Below, piece by piece: positions 1-6,405 of a DNA stretch of 8,463 bases. Source of the stretch: an uncultured Clostridium sp. (lineage in GTDB: Bacteria; Bacillota; Clostridia; TANB77; CAG-508); the NCBI GenBank assembly GCA_900552655.1, contig USAE01000058.1, positions 1-8,463 on the forward strand, read 5' to 3'. Position 1 is the stretch's first letter, and each line of letters starts with the position of its first letter. The translations under genes and the position numbers were made by a program. The notes under the pieces were generated by a model. The model worked only from the letters and a program-made list of their open reading frames with translations, was not told where the DNA came from and made no database searches.

Positions 1-2
1 AT

Positions 3-593
3 TTACAAGAAAATAAAAGAATATATATATTGCTTTTAATTTGTTTACTTATTGGTATTGGTTTAGGAGTAGTTTTTATAAACAATTCTGACGAAGTACA
101 AAAAAATGAAGTTAATGAATATATAACTAACTTTGTAACTACATTAAAAAGTAATAACTCTATAGATAAAAATGAATTAATAAATGTATCTTTAAAAAGA
201 AATATATTAATGGGAATAATATTATGGTTTATAGGCTCTACTATTATAGGTTTACCACTAATATATTTTTTTATATTGTACAAAGGAATATGTATAGGCT
301 ATACAATATCTGGAGCAATACTAGCACTTGGAACGGGAAGAGGAGTTGCTTTTTGTTTAGGTAGTATTTTATTTCAGAATATTATATTTATTCCAGCTTT
401 ATTTTTTATTACAGTAAGTAGTACAAAATTATGTTATGCAATTATGAAAAATAGAACCAAGGAAAACATAAAGTTGGAAATAGTAAAACATTCAATATTA
501 TCAGCAATAACAATAATCTTATTTATGTTATCTTCATTATTAGAAGTATACATTTCAACCAACTTACTTACATTTATAACAAAATATATTTAA
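3..593 (+). CDS. spoIIM: Stage II sporulation protein M, 5'-truncated by window edge
   Basis: This is a membrane protein of the engulfment complex (SpoIID-SpoIIM-SpoIIP), which thins septal peptidoglycan so that the mother cell can engulf the forespore; SpoIIM is the membrane anchor of that complex. The reading frame is open to the left edge, where the codons before the TTG at 30 read LQENKRIYI, like the N-terminal region of the family. The true start is therefore outside the window and the TTG is an internal Leu. About 196 residues are visible, close to the usual ~200-215. Visible are a first membrane segment, a soluble loop of about 35 residues with Asn/Glu/Lys, then four further hydrophobic segments. 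The stretch GRGVAFCLGS followed by ILFQNIIFIPAL resembles the conserved late part of SpoIIM. The stop is TAA at 591-593. It lies upstream of xerD in the same direction, as in other spore formers. The family call rests on recognition of topology, motif and synteny. Confidence 0.88.
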   Translation, partial: LQENKRIYILLLICLLIGIGLGVVFINNSDEVQKNEVNEYITNFVTTLKSNNSIDKNELINVSLKRNILMGIILWFIGSTIIGLPLIYFFILYKGICIGYTISGAILALGTGRGVAFCLGSILFQNIIFIPALFFITVSSTKLCYAIMKNRTKENIKLEIVKHSILSAITIILFMLSSLLEVYISTNLLTFITKYI

Positions 594-603
594 TAATTAC
601 TAA

Positions 604-631
604 AAAGATATTTACAATTCGTAATATCTTT
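604..631 (+). terminator. Short AT-rich hairpin after spoIIM, possible weak terminator
   Basis: AAAGATATT (604-612) is perfectly complementary to AATATCTTT (623-631), a 9-bp stem that can be extended by two pairs with one bulge. It begins 10 bases after the spoIIM stop. The stem has almost no G/C and only a short T run, so termination would be weak at best. It may instead be a 3'-end stabilising hairpin. Confidence 0.35.
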
Positions 632-649
632 GATATAACATATATAGTT

Positions 650-673
650 TATGTAAATACATATTAGTATAAT
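650..673 (+). promoter_or_regulatory. Candidate xerD promoter -10 with adjacent palindrome
   Basis: A consensus TATAAT lies at 668-673, 41 bases before the xerD ATG. No good -35 box sits 16-18 bases upstream (TAGTTT at 645-650 is the best). The perfect palindrome TATGTA-AA-TACATA (650-663) fills most of the spacer and could be an operator, but in sequence this AT-rich it could arise by chance. A second -35-like TTGATA at 630-635 has no good partner. The evidence for a promoter is the -10 box and the position only. Confidence 0.3.
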
Positions 674-714
674 AAATATACATAAAATAAAAAAGCAGTA
701 GAGGAGATAGTAGA

Positions 715-1596
715 ATGGAAAAAAGAATTAAACTTTTTTTAGAATTTTTACAAAAAGATAAAAAATTATCAAATAATACACTACAATCATATAAAAGAGA
801 TATAACTCAATATGAATCATATATAAACGAAGAAAATTTACAATATTTAAAAGTTACAAATGAAGACATAAAAAAATATCTTGAAAACTTAAAGAATATT
901 GGTAAAAAAACTTCAACAATATCTAGAAATTTAGCATCAATAAGATCTTTTTATCAATATCTAGTAAGAACTAAAAAAGTAAAAGAAGATCCAACAGAGG
1001 GAATACAATCTCCAAAAGTAGAAAAAAGAGTACCAAGTGTTTTAAGTTCTAAAGAAGTAGAACTACTATTAGAACAACCTAAAACAGTAGATTTAAAAGG
1101 AATTAGAGATAAAGCAATGCTAGAATTTGCTTATGCAACAGGAATGAGAGTAACAGAAATAATAAACTTAGATATAGATGATGTAAACTTAAAAGAAGGA
1201 TATGTTTCTTGCAGTAATGCAAATAAACAAAGAAATATACCATTAGGAGCAATTTCTATTAATGCTTTAAAAGAATACATAAAAAAGGCAAGACCTTATT
1301 TAATAAAAAGTGAAGATGAAAAATCTTTATTTGTAAACATAAATGGAAAAAGACTAACAAGACAAGGTTTTTGGAAAATAGTAAAATTTTATAAAGAACA
1401 AGCTCATATAGAAAAAGAAATTACACCACATGTATTAAGACATTCATTTGCAACACATTTATTACAAAACGGAGCAGACTTAAAAGCAATTCAAGTAATG
1501 CTTGGACATTCAGATATCTCTTCAACACAAGTATATATGCAATTCCAAGATGAAGGTCTTAAAAATATATATAAAAAAGCACATCCAAGGGCTTAA
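715..1596 (+). CDS. xerD: XerD-type site-specific tyrosine recombinase
   Basis: This is a tyrosine recombinase expected to act at the chromosomal dif site, resolving chromosome dimers by strand exchange. It has 293 residues, the usual Xer length (~295-300). Residues 1-90 form the SAM-like N-terminal core-binding domain, and residues 105-290 the catalytic domain. The catalytic set is complete: Arg145 (in ATGMRVTEI), Lys171 (in NANKQR), His239 and Arg242 (in HVLRHSFATHLL), His265 (in LGHSDISS) and the nucleophile Tyr274 (in STQVYMQ). The start is supported by GAGGAG at 701-706, 8 bases before the ATG. Position between spoIIM and deoB matches xerD (ripX) in Bacillus and Clostridia and argues against an integrase from a mobile element. 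The Gly-Lys-Gly usually preceding the hairpin lysine is replaced by Ser-Asn-Ala. A strong terminator follows, so it is probably monocistronic or the end of the spoIIM unit. Confidence 0.92.
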   Translation: MEKRIKLFLEFLQKDKKLSNNTLQSYKRDITQYESYINEENLQYLKVTNEDIKKYLENLKNIGKKTSTISRNLASIRSFYQYLVRTKKVKEDPTEGIQSPKVEKRVPSVLSSKEVELLLEQPKTVDLKGIRDKAMLEFAYATGMRVTEIINLDIDDVNLKEGYVSCSNANKQRNIPLGAISINALKEYIKKARPYLIKSEDEKSLFVNINGKRLTRQGFWKIVKFYKEQAHIEKEITPHVLRHSFATHLLQNGADLKAIQVMLGHSDISSTQVYMQFQDEGLKNIYKKAHPRA

Positions 1597-1611
1597 TAAA
1601 AGTATAAATAG

Positions 1612-1673
1612 GTGAATGCAGAATTTTCTTAGCGCATTAGTAAATGTTAGGAAATTTTGCATTCACATTTTTT
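1612..1673 (+). terminator. Intrinsic terminator after xerD
   Basis: Bases 1612-1629 pair with 1649-1666 in a continuous 18-bp stem containing two G-T wobbles (outer arm GTGAATGCA with TGCATTCAC). The loop has 19 bases, and six T residues follow at 1668-1673. It begins 15 bases after the xerD stop and is the strongest + strand terminator in the window. An in-frame ATG at 1644 falls in its loop and is not a plausible start for the next gene. Confidence 0.85.
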
Positions 1674-1690
1674 ATATGTTGTGTTATACT
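1662..1690 (+). promoter_or_regulatory. Sigma-A-type promoter with extended -10
   Basis: The -35 box TTCACA (1662-1667) and -10 box TATACT (1685-1690) each have one mismatch to consensus and are separated by 17 bases. TG at 1682-1683, one base before the -10, gives an extended -10 element. Transcription would start near 1697, about 22 bases before the ATG at 1719. The -35 box lies within and just beyond the 3' arm of the xerD terminator. Confidence 0.7.
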
Positions 1691-1718
1691 AATAAACGTG
1701 AATAACATGGAGGTTAAT

Positions 1719-4046
1719 ATGAATAATCTTACAAGTGATGAAAAAATAAAGATACAAAAAAATTTAGAATATATAAATTTAGATTTAGATAATATACCAG
1801 AATTTATAAAAAATTATAAATTTATGGAATTTAGACCAACAAGAGGATTTAACGAAAACAAAAGTAGAGTATATAAATATTTAAATGTGAAAGATATACA
1901 AATATATATTACACCAAAAAACAAAATGGATTTGCTTTCTAAAAAATACGAAGAATGTAGTAAATTATATGATTATTTAAAGCTAGAAACAGAAGATGAC
2001 ATAGTAAAACATAGTGTATTTTTAAAAATGATAGACAAAATGAATATAAACGAGATAGAAAAATTAGAACAAGAGCAAGAAATTTTAAATGAGAAAGTTC
2101 CGTTCGAAGTAAAATATAGTGAAAATTATCTTTGGCAAATTTATTATTCAGATATAACAAAACAATATTTTATGATGGTAACACTAGAAGATGAAGAATT
2201 TGAAGCATTTTTCTATTTAGTAAAAAAACAAATAGAAGCATATAAACAAAATAAAGATATATATATTTATGTTCCAGTGTGCAATACAGAATATTCTGGT
2301 GATTTATTAACAAGAAACGAAATTACAGATACAGAAAATTACATATGGTTATTTACGAGAGATTGGCCTTTTATTTACGAAGTATACGATAAATATGGAA
2401 ATATGAATTTGCACATTATAGGAAATACAATATGTTATGAAAAAATTAATAGCCATTATAAAATAGTAATTACTAATGAAGAAGAAGCAATTAAATTTTT
2501 TAAATTAATTAAAGCTTTATTTATTTTACAAACAGAGACTAATGGAAAATATATATTTAAACCAAGAATAAAAAAAGATGGAAGTTTAGAATTTTTATAT
2601 AATGAAAATGTAATAGAATATGACAACTTAACAACTTTTATTAAAGACGAATTTTATAAAACAGATAATGAAATTAATTTAATTGTAGACAATTTGAATG
2701 AATGTGAAAGAAAGAAACAAGAATTAATAAAAGAAGAAAAGGAAAAAGTAAAAGAATTCCAAAGCAAAGAAAAAGAAATATCAATATATTTAGAGTGCAA
2801 ACGTAGTCTATTTGGCAAAATTAAGTTTTTTATGAAAAATAAAAAAAGACTAAAAGGAAAAAATGAAAATAGTTTAGCTAAGAATGAAGAAGAGGAAAAA
2901 GAAGAAACTAAACTAGAAGAAATTTTAAAAGAAAATGATGGAATAAATAGAGAAAAAGAATTTTTAACAATAGAAGATTTGGTGTTATTAATAAAAGCCT
3001 TTGAAAGACAAGATAAGAGATTAAAAAATAGTGAAATGGATGTACGTGCTTTAGAAAATAAATTAAAAATTTTAGAAAGCAAGATAAGAAATGCAGAATT
3101 ATATTTAACAGAGATAAATGAACACAATAAAAGTATTTTTGACTTTTGGAGATTTACTAACAAAGATAATAATTTAATATTATCAGAAGTAGATGAAAAT
3201 GAAGAAGTTACAGTTAATAATTTGGAAATGACATTTGACTATTTAGAAGATTTAGAAGACCTTGGAAAAAATATGGATAAAGTCATAAGAAAAAAATTAT
3301 CCAAAAAAGAATGTGACAGTATATTTTTAGCAACAACAGAAATTTTAGAATATATAAATATGATTAAAGGAAAAGATGAAATACAAGATGAAGAATTACA
3401 AGAACTAGAAAAAGAATTAAATGATATTAAAGAAAAAACTACAATTGTAAGTTCATTATTTCCAAAAGAAGAGTATGATATTTTTGGTGGTTTATCAGAA
3501 GATAAAACTAAGATTAGAGTGTTAGCTGGAAGAAAACATCGTGAGATAGAAAAGAATATGTATAGAGTAATAGATGTAAATAAAAATACATCATTAGATA
3601 GATTTAAAGAAAAGTTAAAAGCAATTGTAAGTGACATAGAAAATGCCTTAACACAAGTGAAAGCACCAATTAATTTTTCATTATACATAGCAGAAAATAA
3701 TATTAATAAAGAGAATTTTGAAATTTATCATGTAAACCCTAAACAAGCTATAAATGAAATAGAAGATAATAATGAATATATTTGCAGAATAAATATAAAG
3801 AAAGGAATGCCAATTATATTTTTAACAAATACAATTTACTATGATAATTATAATAAAACTCTTCCAGAAGGAATGGAACTAAATGACTTAGTTTTAATAG
3901 ATAATTCTAAATTTGAATTTGTAAAAAAACAAAATGTATTTTTTAGAATGAATAAGGAAGTAAACAAATTTGAATATGAAAATTGTGAAATACATGTTAA
4001 AGAATATAATGTAAAGCTAAAAAAGGAGGCAAATAATGATAAATAG
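1719..4046 (+). CDS. Uncharacterised 775-residue coiled-coil protein, Glu/Lys-rich
   Basis: I do not recognise a family. The start is ATG 1719, preceded by GGAGG at 1709-1713 with 5 bases spacing. The same frame is open back to an ATG at 1644, but that lies in the terminator loop and upstream of the promoter, and an ATG at 1707 overlaps the ribosome binding site. There is no signal peptide or membrane segment, so it is probably cytoplasmic. Residues ~1-300 are mixed alpha/beta with many aromatics (for example IWLFTRDWPFIYEVYDKYG around 210-228). Residues ~320-470 are highly charged, with heptad-like Leu/Ile spacing typical of coiled coil, interrupted by a basic patch (KIKFFMKNKKRLKGK, ~367-381). 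Residues ~510-575 are again helical and acidic. Residues ~585-775 look like a separate mixed alpha/beta domain. The stop overlaps deoB by 11 bases. Base composition matches its neighbours, so there is no sign of recent transfer. A structural or scaffold role is only inference. Confidence 0.85.
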   Translation: MNNLTSDEKIKIQKNLEYINLDLDNIPEFIKNYKFMEFRPTRGFNENKSRVYKYLNVKDIQIYITPKNKMDLLSKKYEECSKLYDYLKLETEDDIVKHSVFLKMIDKMNINEIEKLEQEQEILNEKVPFEVKYSENYLWQIYYSDITKQYFMMVTLEDEEFEAFFYLVKKQIEAYKQNKDIYIYVPVCNTEYSGDLLTRNEITDTENYIWLFTRDWPFIYEVYDKYGNMNLHIIGNTICYEKINSHYKIVITNEEEAIKFFKLIKALFILQTETNGKYIFKPRIKKDGSLEFLYNENVIEYDNLTTFIKDEFYKTDNEINLIVDNLNECERKKQELIKEEKEKVKEFQSKEKEISIYLECKRSLFGKIKFFMKNKKRLKGKNENSLAKNEEEEKEETKLEEILKENDGINREKEFLTIEDLVLLIKAFERQDKRLKNSEMDVRALENKLKILESKIRNAELYLTEINEHNKSIFDFWRFTNKDNNLILSEVDENEEVTVNNLEMTFDYLEDLEDLGKNMDKVIRKKLSKKECDSIFLATTEILEYINMIKGKDEIQDEELQELEKELNDIKEKTTIVSSLFPKEEYDIFGGLSEDKTKIRVLAGRKHREIEKNMYRVIDVNKNTSLDRFKEKLKAIVSDIENALTQVKAPINFSLYIAENNINKENFEIYHVNPKQAINEIEDNNEYICRINIKKGMPIIFLTNTIYYDNYNKTLPEGMELNDLVLIDNSKFEFVKKQNVFFRMNKEVNKFEYENCEIHVKEYNVKLKKEANNDK

Positions 4047-5214
4047 AACTATTATTATTGTTTTGGATAGTTTGGGAATTGGAGAATTACCAGATGCAGA
4101 TAAATATGGAGATATAGGTGCAAATACCTTAGGACATATTTACGAAATGGCTAAGCCTAAATTAAGCAACATGAAAAAATTGGGATTATATAACATAGAT
4201 GGTCTAGAAATACCAGATAAAGAGGAAAATATTATTGGGAATTTTGGTAAAGCAAAAGAAAAGAGTGAAGGCAAGAATAGTCCTGTAGGACATTGGGAAA
4301 TTGCAGGTTTTGTAAACGAAAGCCCTTTTAAAACTTATCCAAATGGATTTCCAAAAGAAATGATAGAAGAATTTAAGAAAAAGACAGGATTAAAAGGAAC
4401 TTTATATAATGGTGTGGGTTCTGGTACAGATTTATTAGAAAAGTATGGCGAAGAACATATAAAAACTGGCTTTCCAATTATATATACATCTGCAGATAGT
4501 GTATTTCAAATTGCAGCACATGAAGATGTAATTCCTGTAGAAAAATTATATGAAATATGTAAAATAGCTAGAGAAATGTTAAACAAAGAAGAATATAATA
4601 TAGGAACAGTTATTGCAAGACCTTTTATAGGTGACAAATCAGATAATTTTACAAGAACATATAACAGAAAAGACTTTGAATCATCAAAATTTGGAAAGAC
4701 AATGTTAGATGTACTATGTGAGAATGAAGATGAAGTAGTTGCTATAGGAAAAATACAAGATTTATTTACTGGTAGAGGTATAAAAAAAGCAATTCATACA
4801 GAAGGAAATGCAGATGGAATAGAAAAAACAATACAAGAAATAAAAAATAATAAATCTGCTAAATTAATTTTTACAAATTTGGTAGATTTTGATATGCTAT
4901 ATGGTCATAGGAATAATGTGGAAGGATATGCTAAGGCATTAGAATATTTTGATAGTAAATTACCAGAAATAATGCAAGAAATGAATGATGATGACTTACT
5001 AATTATAACAGCAGACCACGGAAATGATCCTTCAACCCCAAGCACAGATCATGATAGAGAATATATTCCTATTTTAATATATGGAAAGAACATAAAACAA
5101 GGTGTAAACATTGGAATAAGAGAAACATATGCAGATATATCTGCAACTATATTAGATATTTATAATTATTCTAAATTACAATATGGAGAAAGTTTTAAAA
5201 ATTTAATAATATAG
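4036..5214 (+). CDS. deoB: Phosphopentomutase
   Basis: This enzyme interconverts (deoxy)ribose 1-phosphate and (deoxy)ribose 5-phosphate, linking nucleoside phosphorolysis to the pentose phosphate pathway; it is cytoplasmic, Mn-dependent and of the alkaline phosphatase superfamily. It has 392 residues, the full family length, and is collinear along its whole length with the Bacillus cereus enzyme as I remember it. Metal ligands are all present: Asp11 (VLDSLGIGE), Asp286 and His291 (NLVDFDMLYGHR), Asp327 and His328 (ITADHGNDP), His339 (STDHDREY). The cap region includes TSADSVFQIAAHE (151-163) and ARPFIGD. The phosphate-carrying threonine (Thr85 in B. cereus, in KDTMTGHWE) aligns with Ser82 (KNSPVGHWE), with Asp-to-Asn just before it. 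AAGGAGG at 4023-4029, 6 bases before the ATG, lies inside the preceding gene and the two overlap by 11 bases, so translation is probably coupled. No purine nucleoside phosphorylase gene follows; a tRNA does. Confidence 0.95.
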   Translation: MINRTIIIVLDSLGIGELPDADKYGDIGANTLGHIYEMAKPKLSNMKKLGLYNIDGLEIPDKEENIIGNFGKAKEKSEGKNSPVGHWEIAGFVNESPFKTYPNGFPKEMIEEFKKKTGLKGTLYNGVGSGTDLLEKYGEEHIKTGFPIIYTSADSVFQIAAHEDVIPVEKLYEICKIAREMLNKEEYNIGTVIARPFIGDKSDNFTRTYNRKDFESSKFGKTMLDVLCENEDEVVAIGKIQDLFTGRGIKKAIHTEGNADGIEKTIQEIKNNKSAKLIFTNLVDFDMLYGHRNNVEGYAKALEYFDSKLPEIMQEMNDDDLLIITADHGNDPSTPSTDHDREYIPILIYGKNIKQGVNIGIRETYADISATILDIYNYSKLQYGESFKNLII

Positions 5215-5217
5215 TCC

Positions 5218-5246
5218 TTGCCAAAAAATATAAAATATGCTAATAT
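5218..5246 (+). promoter_or_regulatory. Candidate promoter for tRNA-Leu
   Basis: TTGCCA (5218-5223) and TAATAT (5241-5246) are 17 bases apart, with TG at 5238-5239 forming an extended -10. The start would be near 5253, about 37 bases before the mature tRNA. It begins 4 bases after the deoB stop, and no terminator separates deoB from the tRNA, so read-through is also possible. Confidence 0.5.
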
Positions 5247-5261
5247 GTATTACGCATAGTA

Positions 5262-5285
5262 AATGTGGTTTGAAAATGCCACATT
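5262..5285 (+). other. Small hairpin in the tRNA leader
   Basis: AATGTGG (5262-5268) and CCACATT (5279-5285) form a perfect 7-bp stem with a 10-base loop, ending 4 bases before the tRNA 5' end. There is no T run, so it is not an intrinsic terminator. It could help present the 5' leader for RNase P, but that is inference. Confidence 0.4.
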
Positions 5286-5289
5286 AAAT

Positions 5290-5376
5290 GCAGGTGTGGT
5301 GGAATTGGTAGACGCGATAGACTCAAAATCTATTATAGGAAACTATGTGTGGGTTCGAGTCCCACCACCTGCACCA
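5290..5376 (+). tRNA. tRNA-Leu, anticodon CAA
   Basis: The acceptor stem GCAGGTG (5290-5296) pairs with CACCTGC (5366-5372). The D arm contains GGAATTGGTAGAC. The anticodon stem ATAGA/TCTAT (5317-5321 and 5329-5333) encloses the loop CTCAAAA with anticodon CAA at 5324-5326, reading UUG. A long class II variable arm with stem TATAG/CTATG and loop GAAA fits leucine. The T arm GTGGG-TTCGAGT-CCCAC spans 5349-5365. A discriminator A at 5373 and an encoded CCA (5374-5376) complete it. All stems are intact and the gene looks functional. Confidence 0.97.
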
Positions 5377-5438
5377 ATAAATATATTCTAAATTAAATTT
5401 ATTAGTTATTAAAATTATAAAATAAATAGAAATAAACT

Positions 5439-5473
5439 AAAATCAATCAGAAAATAAAATCTGGTTGATTTTT
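5439..5473 (+). terminator. Intrinsic terminator downstream of tRNA-Leu
   Basis: AAAATCAATCAG (5439-5450) pairs with CTGGTTGATTTT (5461-5472), a 12-bp stem with one G-T wobble and a 10-base A-rich loop, followed by T residues. It lies about 60 bases after the tRNA. The A run at the start of the 5' arm could make it work on the other strand as well. Bases 5377-5438 between the tRNA and this hairpin show nothing else recognisable. Confidence 0.65.
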
Positions 5474-5506
5474 GCTATTTTAATGATAGTGGATTTTTTA
5501 TAAAGA

Positions 5507-5581
5507 TTGTGATATAAAGATTAAAGTAGAATAATAAATTAAGAAAGGATATGTACAATGCTTTTATAAATTCATTATACT
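5507..5581 (+). promoter_or_regulatory. Promoter/leader region of the IMPase-family gene
   Basis: Two promoter candidates overlap here. One is TTGTGA (5507-5512), 17 bases, AATAAT (5530-5535), with a start near 5542. The other is TGTACA (5552-5557), 18 bases, TATACT (5576-5581), which would start only about 5 bases before the ATG at 5593. A good ribosome binding site AAAGGA (5544-5549) stands 8 bases before an ATG at 5558 that opens a three-codon ORF (ATG CTT TTA TAA). The two readings cannot be separated from sequence alone. Confidence 0.35.
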
Positions 5582-5592
5582 AGGTAAATTAA

Positions 5593-6387
5593 ATGGAAGA
5601 TGAAAGGAAAGAATATTTAGAATTTGCAAAACAAATTGCTTATAAAGCAGGAGAAATAATGTTAAAATATTTTAATCAAAAAGATATCTCTAGTTATAAA
5701 GGTGACAAAACGATAGTTACTTTAGCAGATAAAGAAATAAATTTATATTTAATAGAGCAAGTAAAGAAGAAATATCCTAGTCATTCTGTAGATGGTGAAG
5801 AAGAGCAATTTGGAAAAAGTAATTATGTGTGGGTATGTGACCCAGTAGATGGAACTGCAATGTATGCAAGACATGTACCAGTAGCAGTATTTTCGCTTGC
5901 ATTAGTAATTAATGGTGAGCCTATTGTTGGTGTGGTTTATGATCCGTTTACAGATAGCTTATATTCTGCAATTAAAGGAGAGGGAGCATATAAAAATGAA
6001 GAAAAAATAAATGTAAACAATTATAAGCTAGAAGATATAAGATCTGCATGCCATTGTGATATGTGGCCAAAAGCAAAATATAATGTTTTTGATGTTCTAA
6101 AAGAACTTAGTAAAATAACAAGATTAAATGATATAGGAAGTATAACAAGAGCGAGTTGCTTAGTTGCGACTGGAGATTATACTCTTACAATATTTACTGG
6201 AACTGAACATAAAAATTGTGATATTGCAGCAGTAAAAGTTATTGTTGAAGAGGCAGGAGGAAAGGTAACAAATATTTTTGGAGAAGAACAAAGATATGAC
6301 CAAAGTATACAAGGGGCAATAATTAGTAATGGAATAGTACATGAAGAGGTAGTAGAGACCATAAGAAAATATTTAATACAAAATTAG
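5593..6387 (+). CDS. Inositol monophosphatase family phosphatase
   Basis: This is a Mg-dependent sugar or nucleotide phosphatase of the IMPase/CysQ/FBPase superfamily, presumably cytoplasmic. Its 264 residues are the usual length. Visible motifs are Asp46 in TLADKEIN, Glu69-Glu70 in DGEEEQFG, the signature DPVDGT (83-88, metal ligands Asp83 and Asp86), and the second metal site Asp210 in NCDIAAVKVIVEEAGG, where the residue before Asp is Cys rather than the common Trp. Gly-rich GVVYDP (113-118) also fits. The substrate cannot be fixed from this: inositol 1-phosphate, PAP, fructose 1,6-bisphosphate and histidinol phosphate phosphatases all share these motifs. The start is set by an in-frame TAA immediately before the ATG; the Shine-Dalgarno is weak (AGGT, 5582-5585). 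The downstream ZIP gene, 89 bases away, could be co-transcribed. Confidence 0.85.
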   Translation: MEDERKEYLEFAKQIAYKAGEIMLKYFNQKDISSYKGDKTIVTLADKEINLYLIEQVKKKYPSHSVDGEEEQFGKSNYVWVCDPVDGTAMYARHVPVAVFSLALVINGEPIVGVVYDPFTDSLYSAIKGEGAYKNEEKINVNNYKLEDIRSACHCDMWPKAKYNVFDVLKELSKITRLNDIGSITRASCLVATGDYTLTIFTGTEHKNCDIAAVKVIVEEAGGKVTNIFGEEQRYDQSIQGAIISNGIVHEEVVETIRKYLIQN

Positions 6388-6405
6388 GAAAAAATGAATA
6401 ATTTT

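Noticed and set aside
1644..1718. In-frame ATG extension giving the coiled-coil gene 25 more residues with a hydrophobic start
   Set aside because: The ATG lies in the xerD terminator loop and upstream of the promoter, has no ribosome binding site, and ATG 1719 has GGAGG at the right distance. The apparent signal-like segment is translated terminator and promoter DNA.
1939..2160. Minus-strand open frame inside the coiled-coil gene
   Set aside because: It is antisense to a well-supported gene, has no family resemblance and only the composition expected of an A-rich gene read backwards.
2654..3688. Two Ser/Phe-rich minus-strand open frames (2654-3163 and 3239-3688)
   Set aside because: They mirror the Lys/Glu-rich coiled-coil coding sequence; Ser/Phe/Leu runs are the reverse complement of GAA/AAA-rich codons.
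5290..5592. tRNA-Leu as attachment site of an integrated element
   Set aside because: No duplicate of the tRNA 3' end was found in the window, and the only recombinase nearby is the core xerD, not an integrase.
5377..5592. Riboswitch or T-box in the intergenic region before the IMPase gene
   Set aside because: Apart from the terminator hairpin the region is nearly all A/T, and I saw no conserved riboswitch core or T-box sequence.
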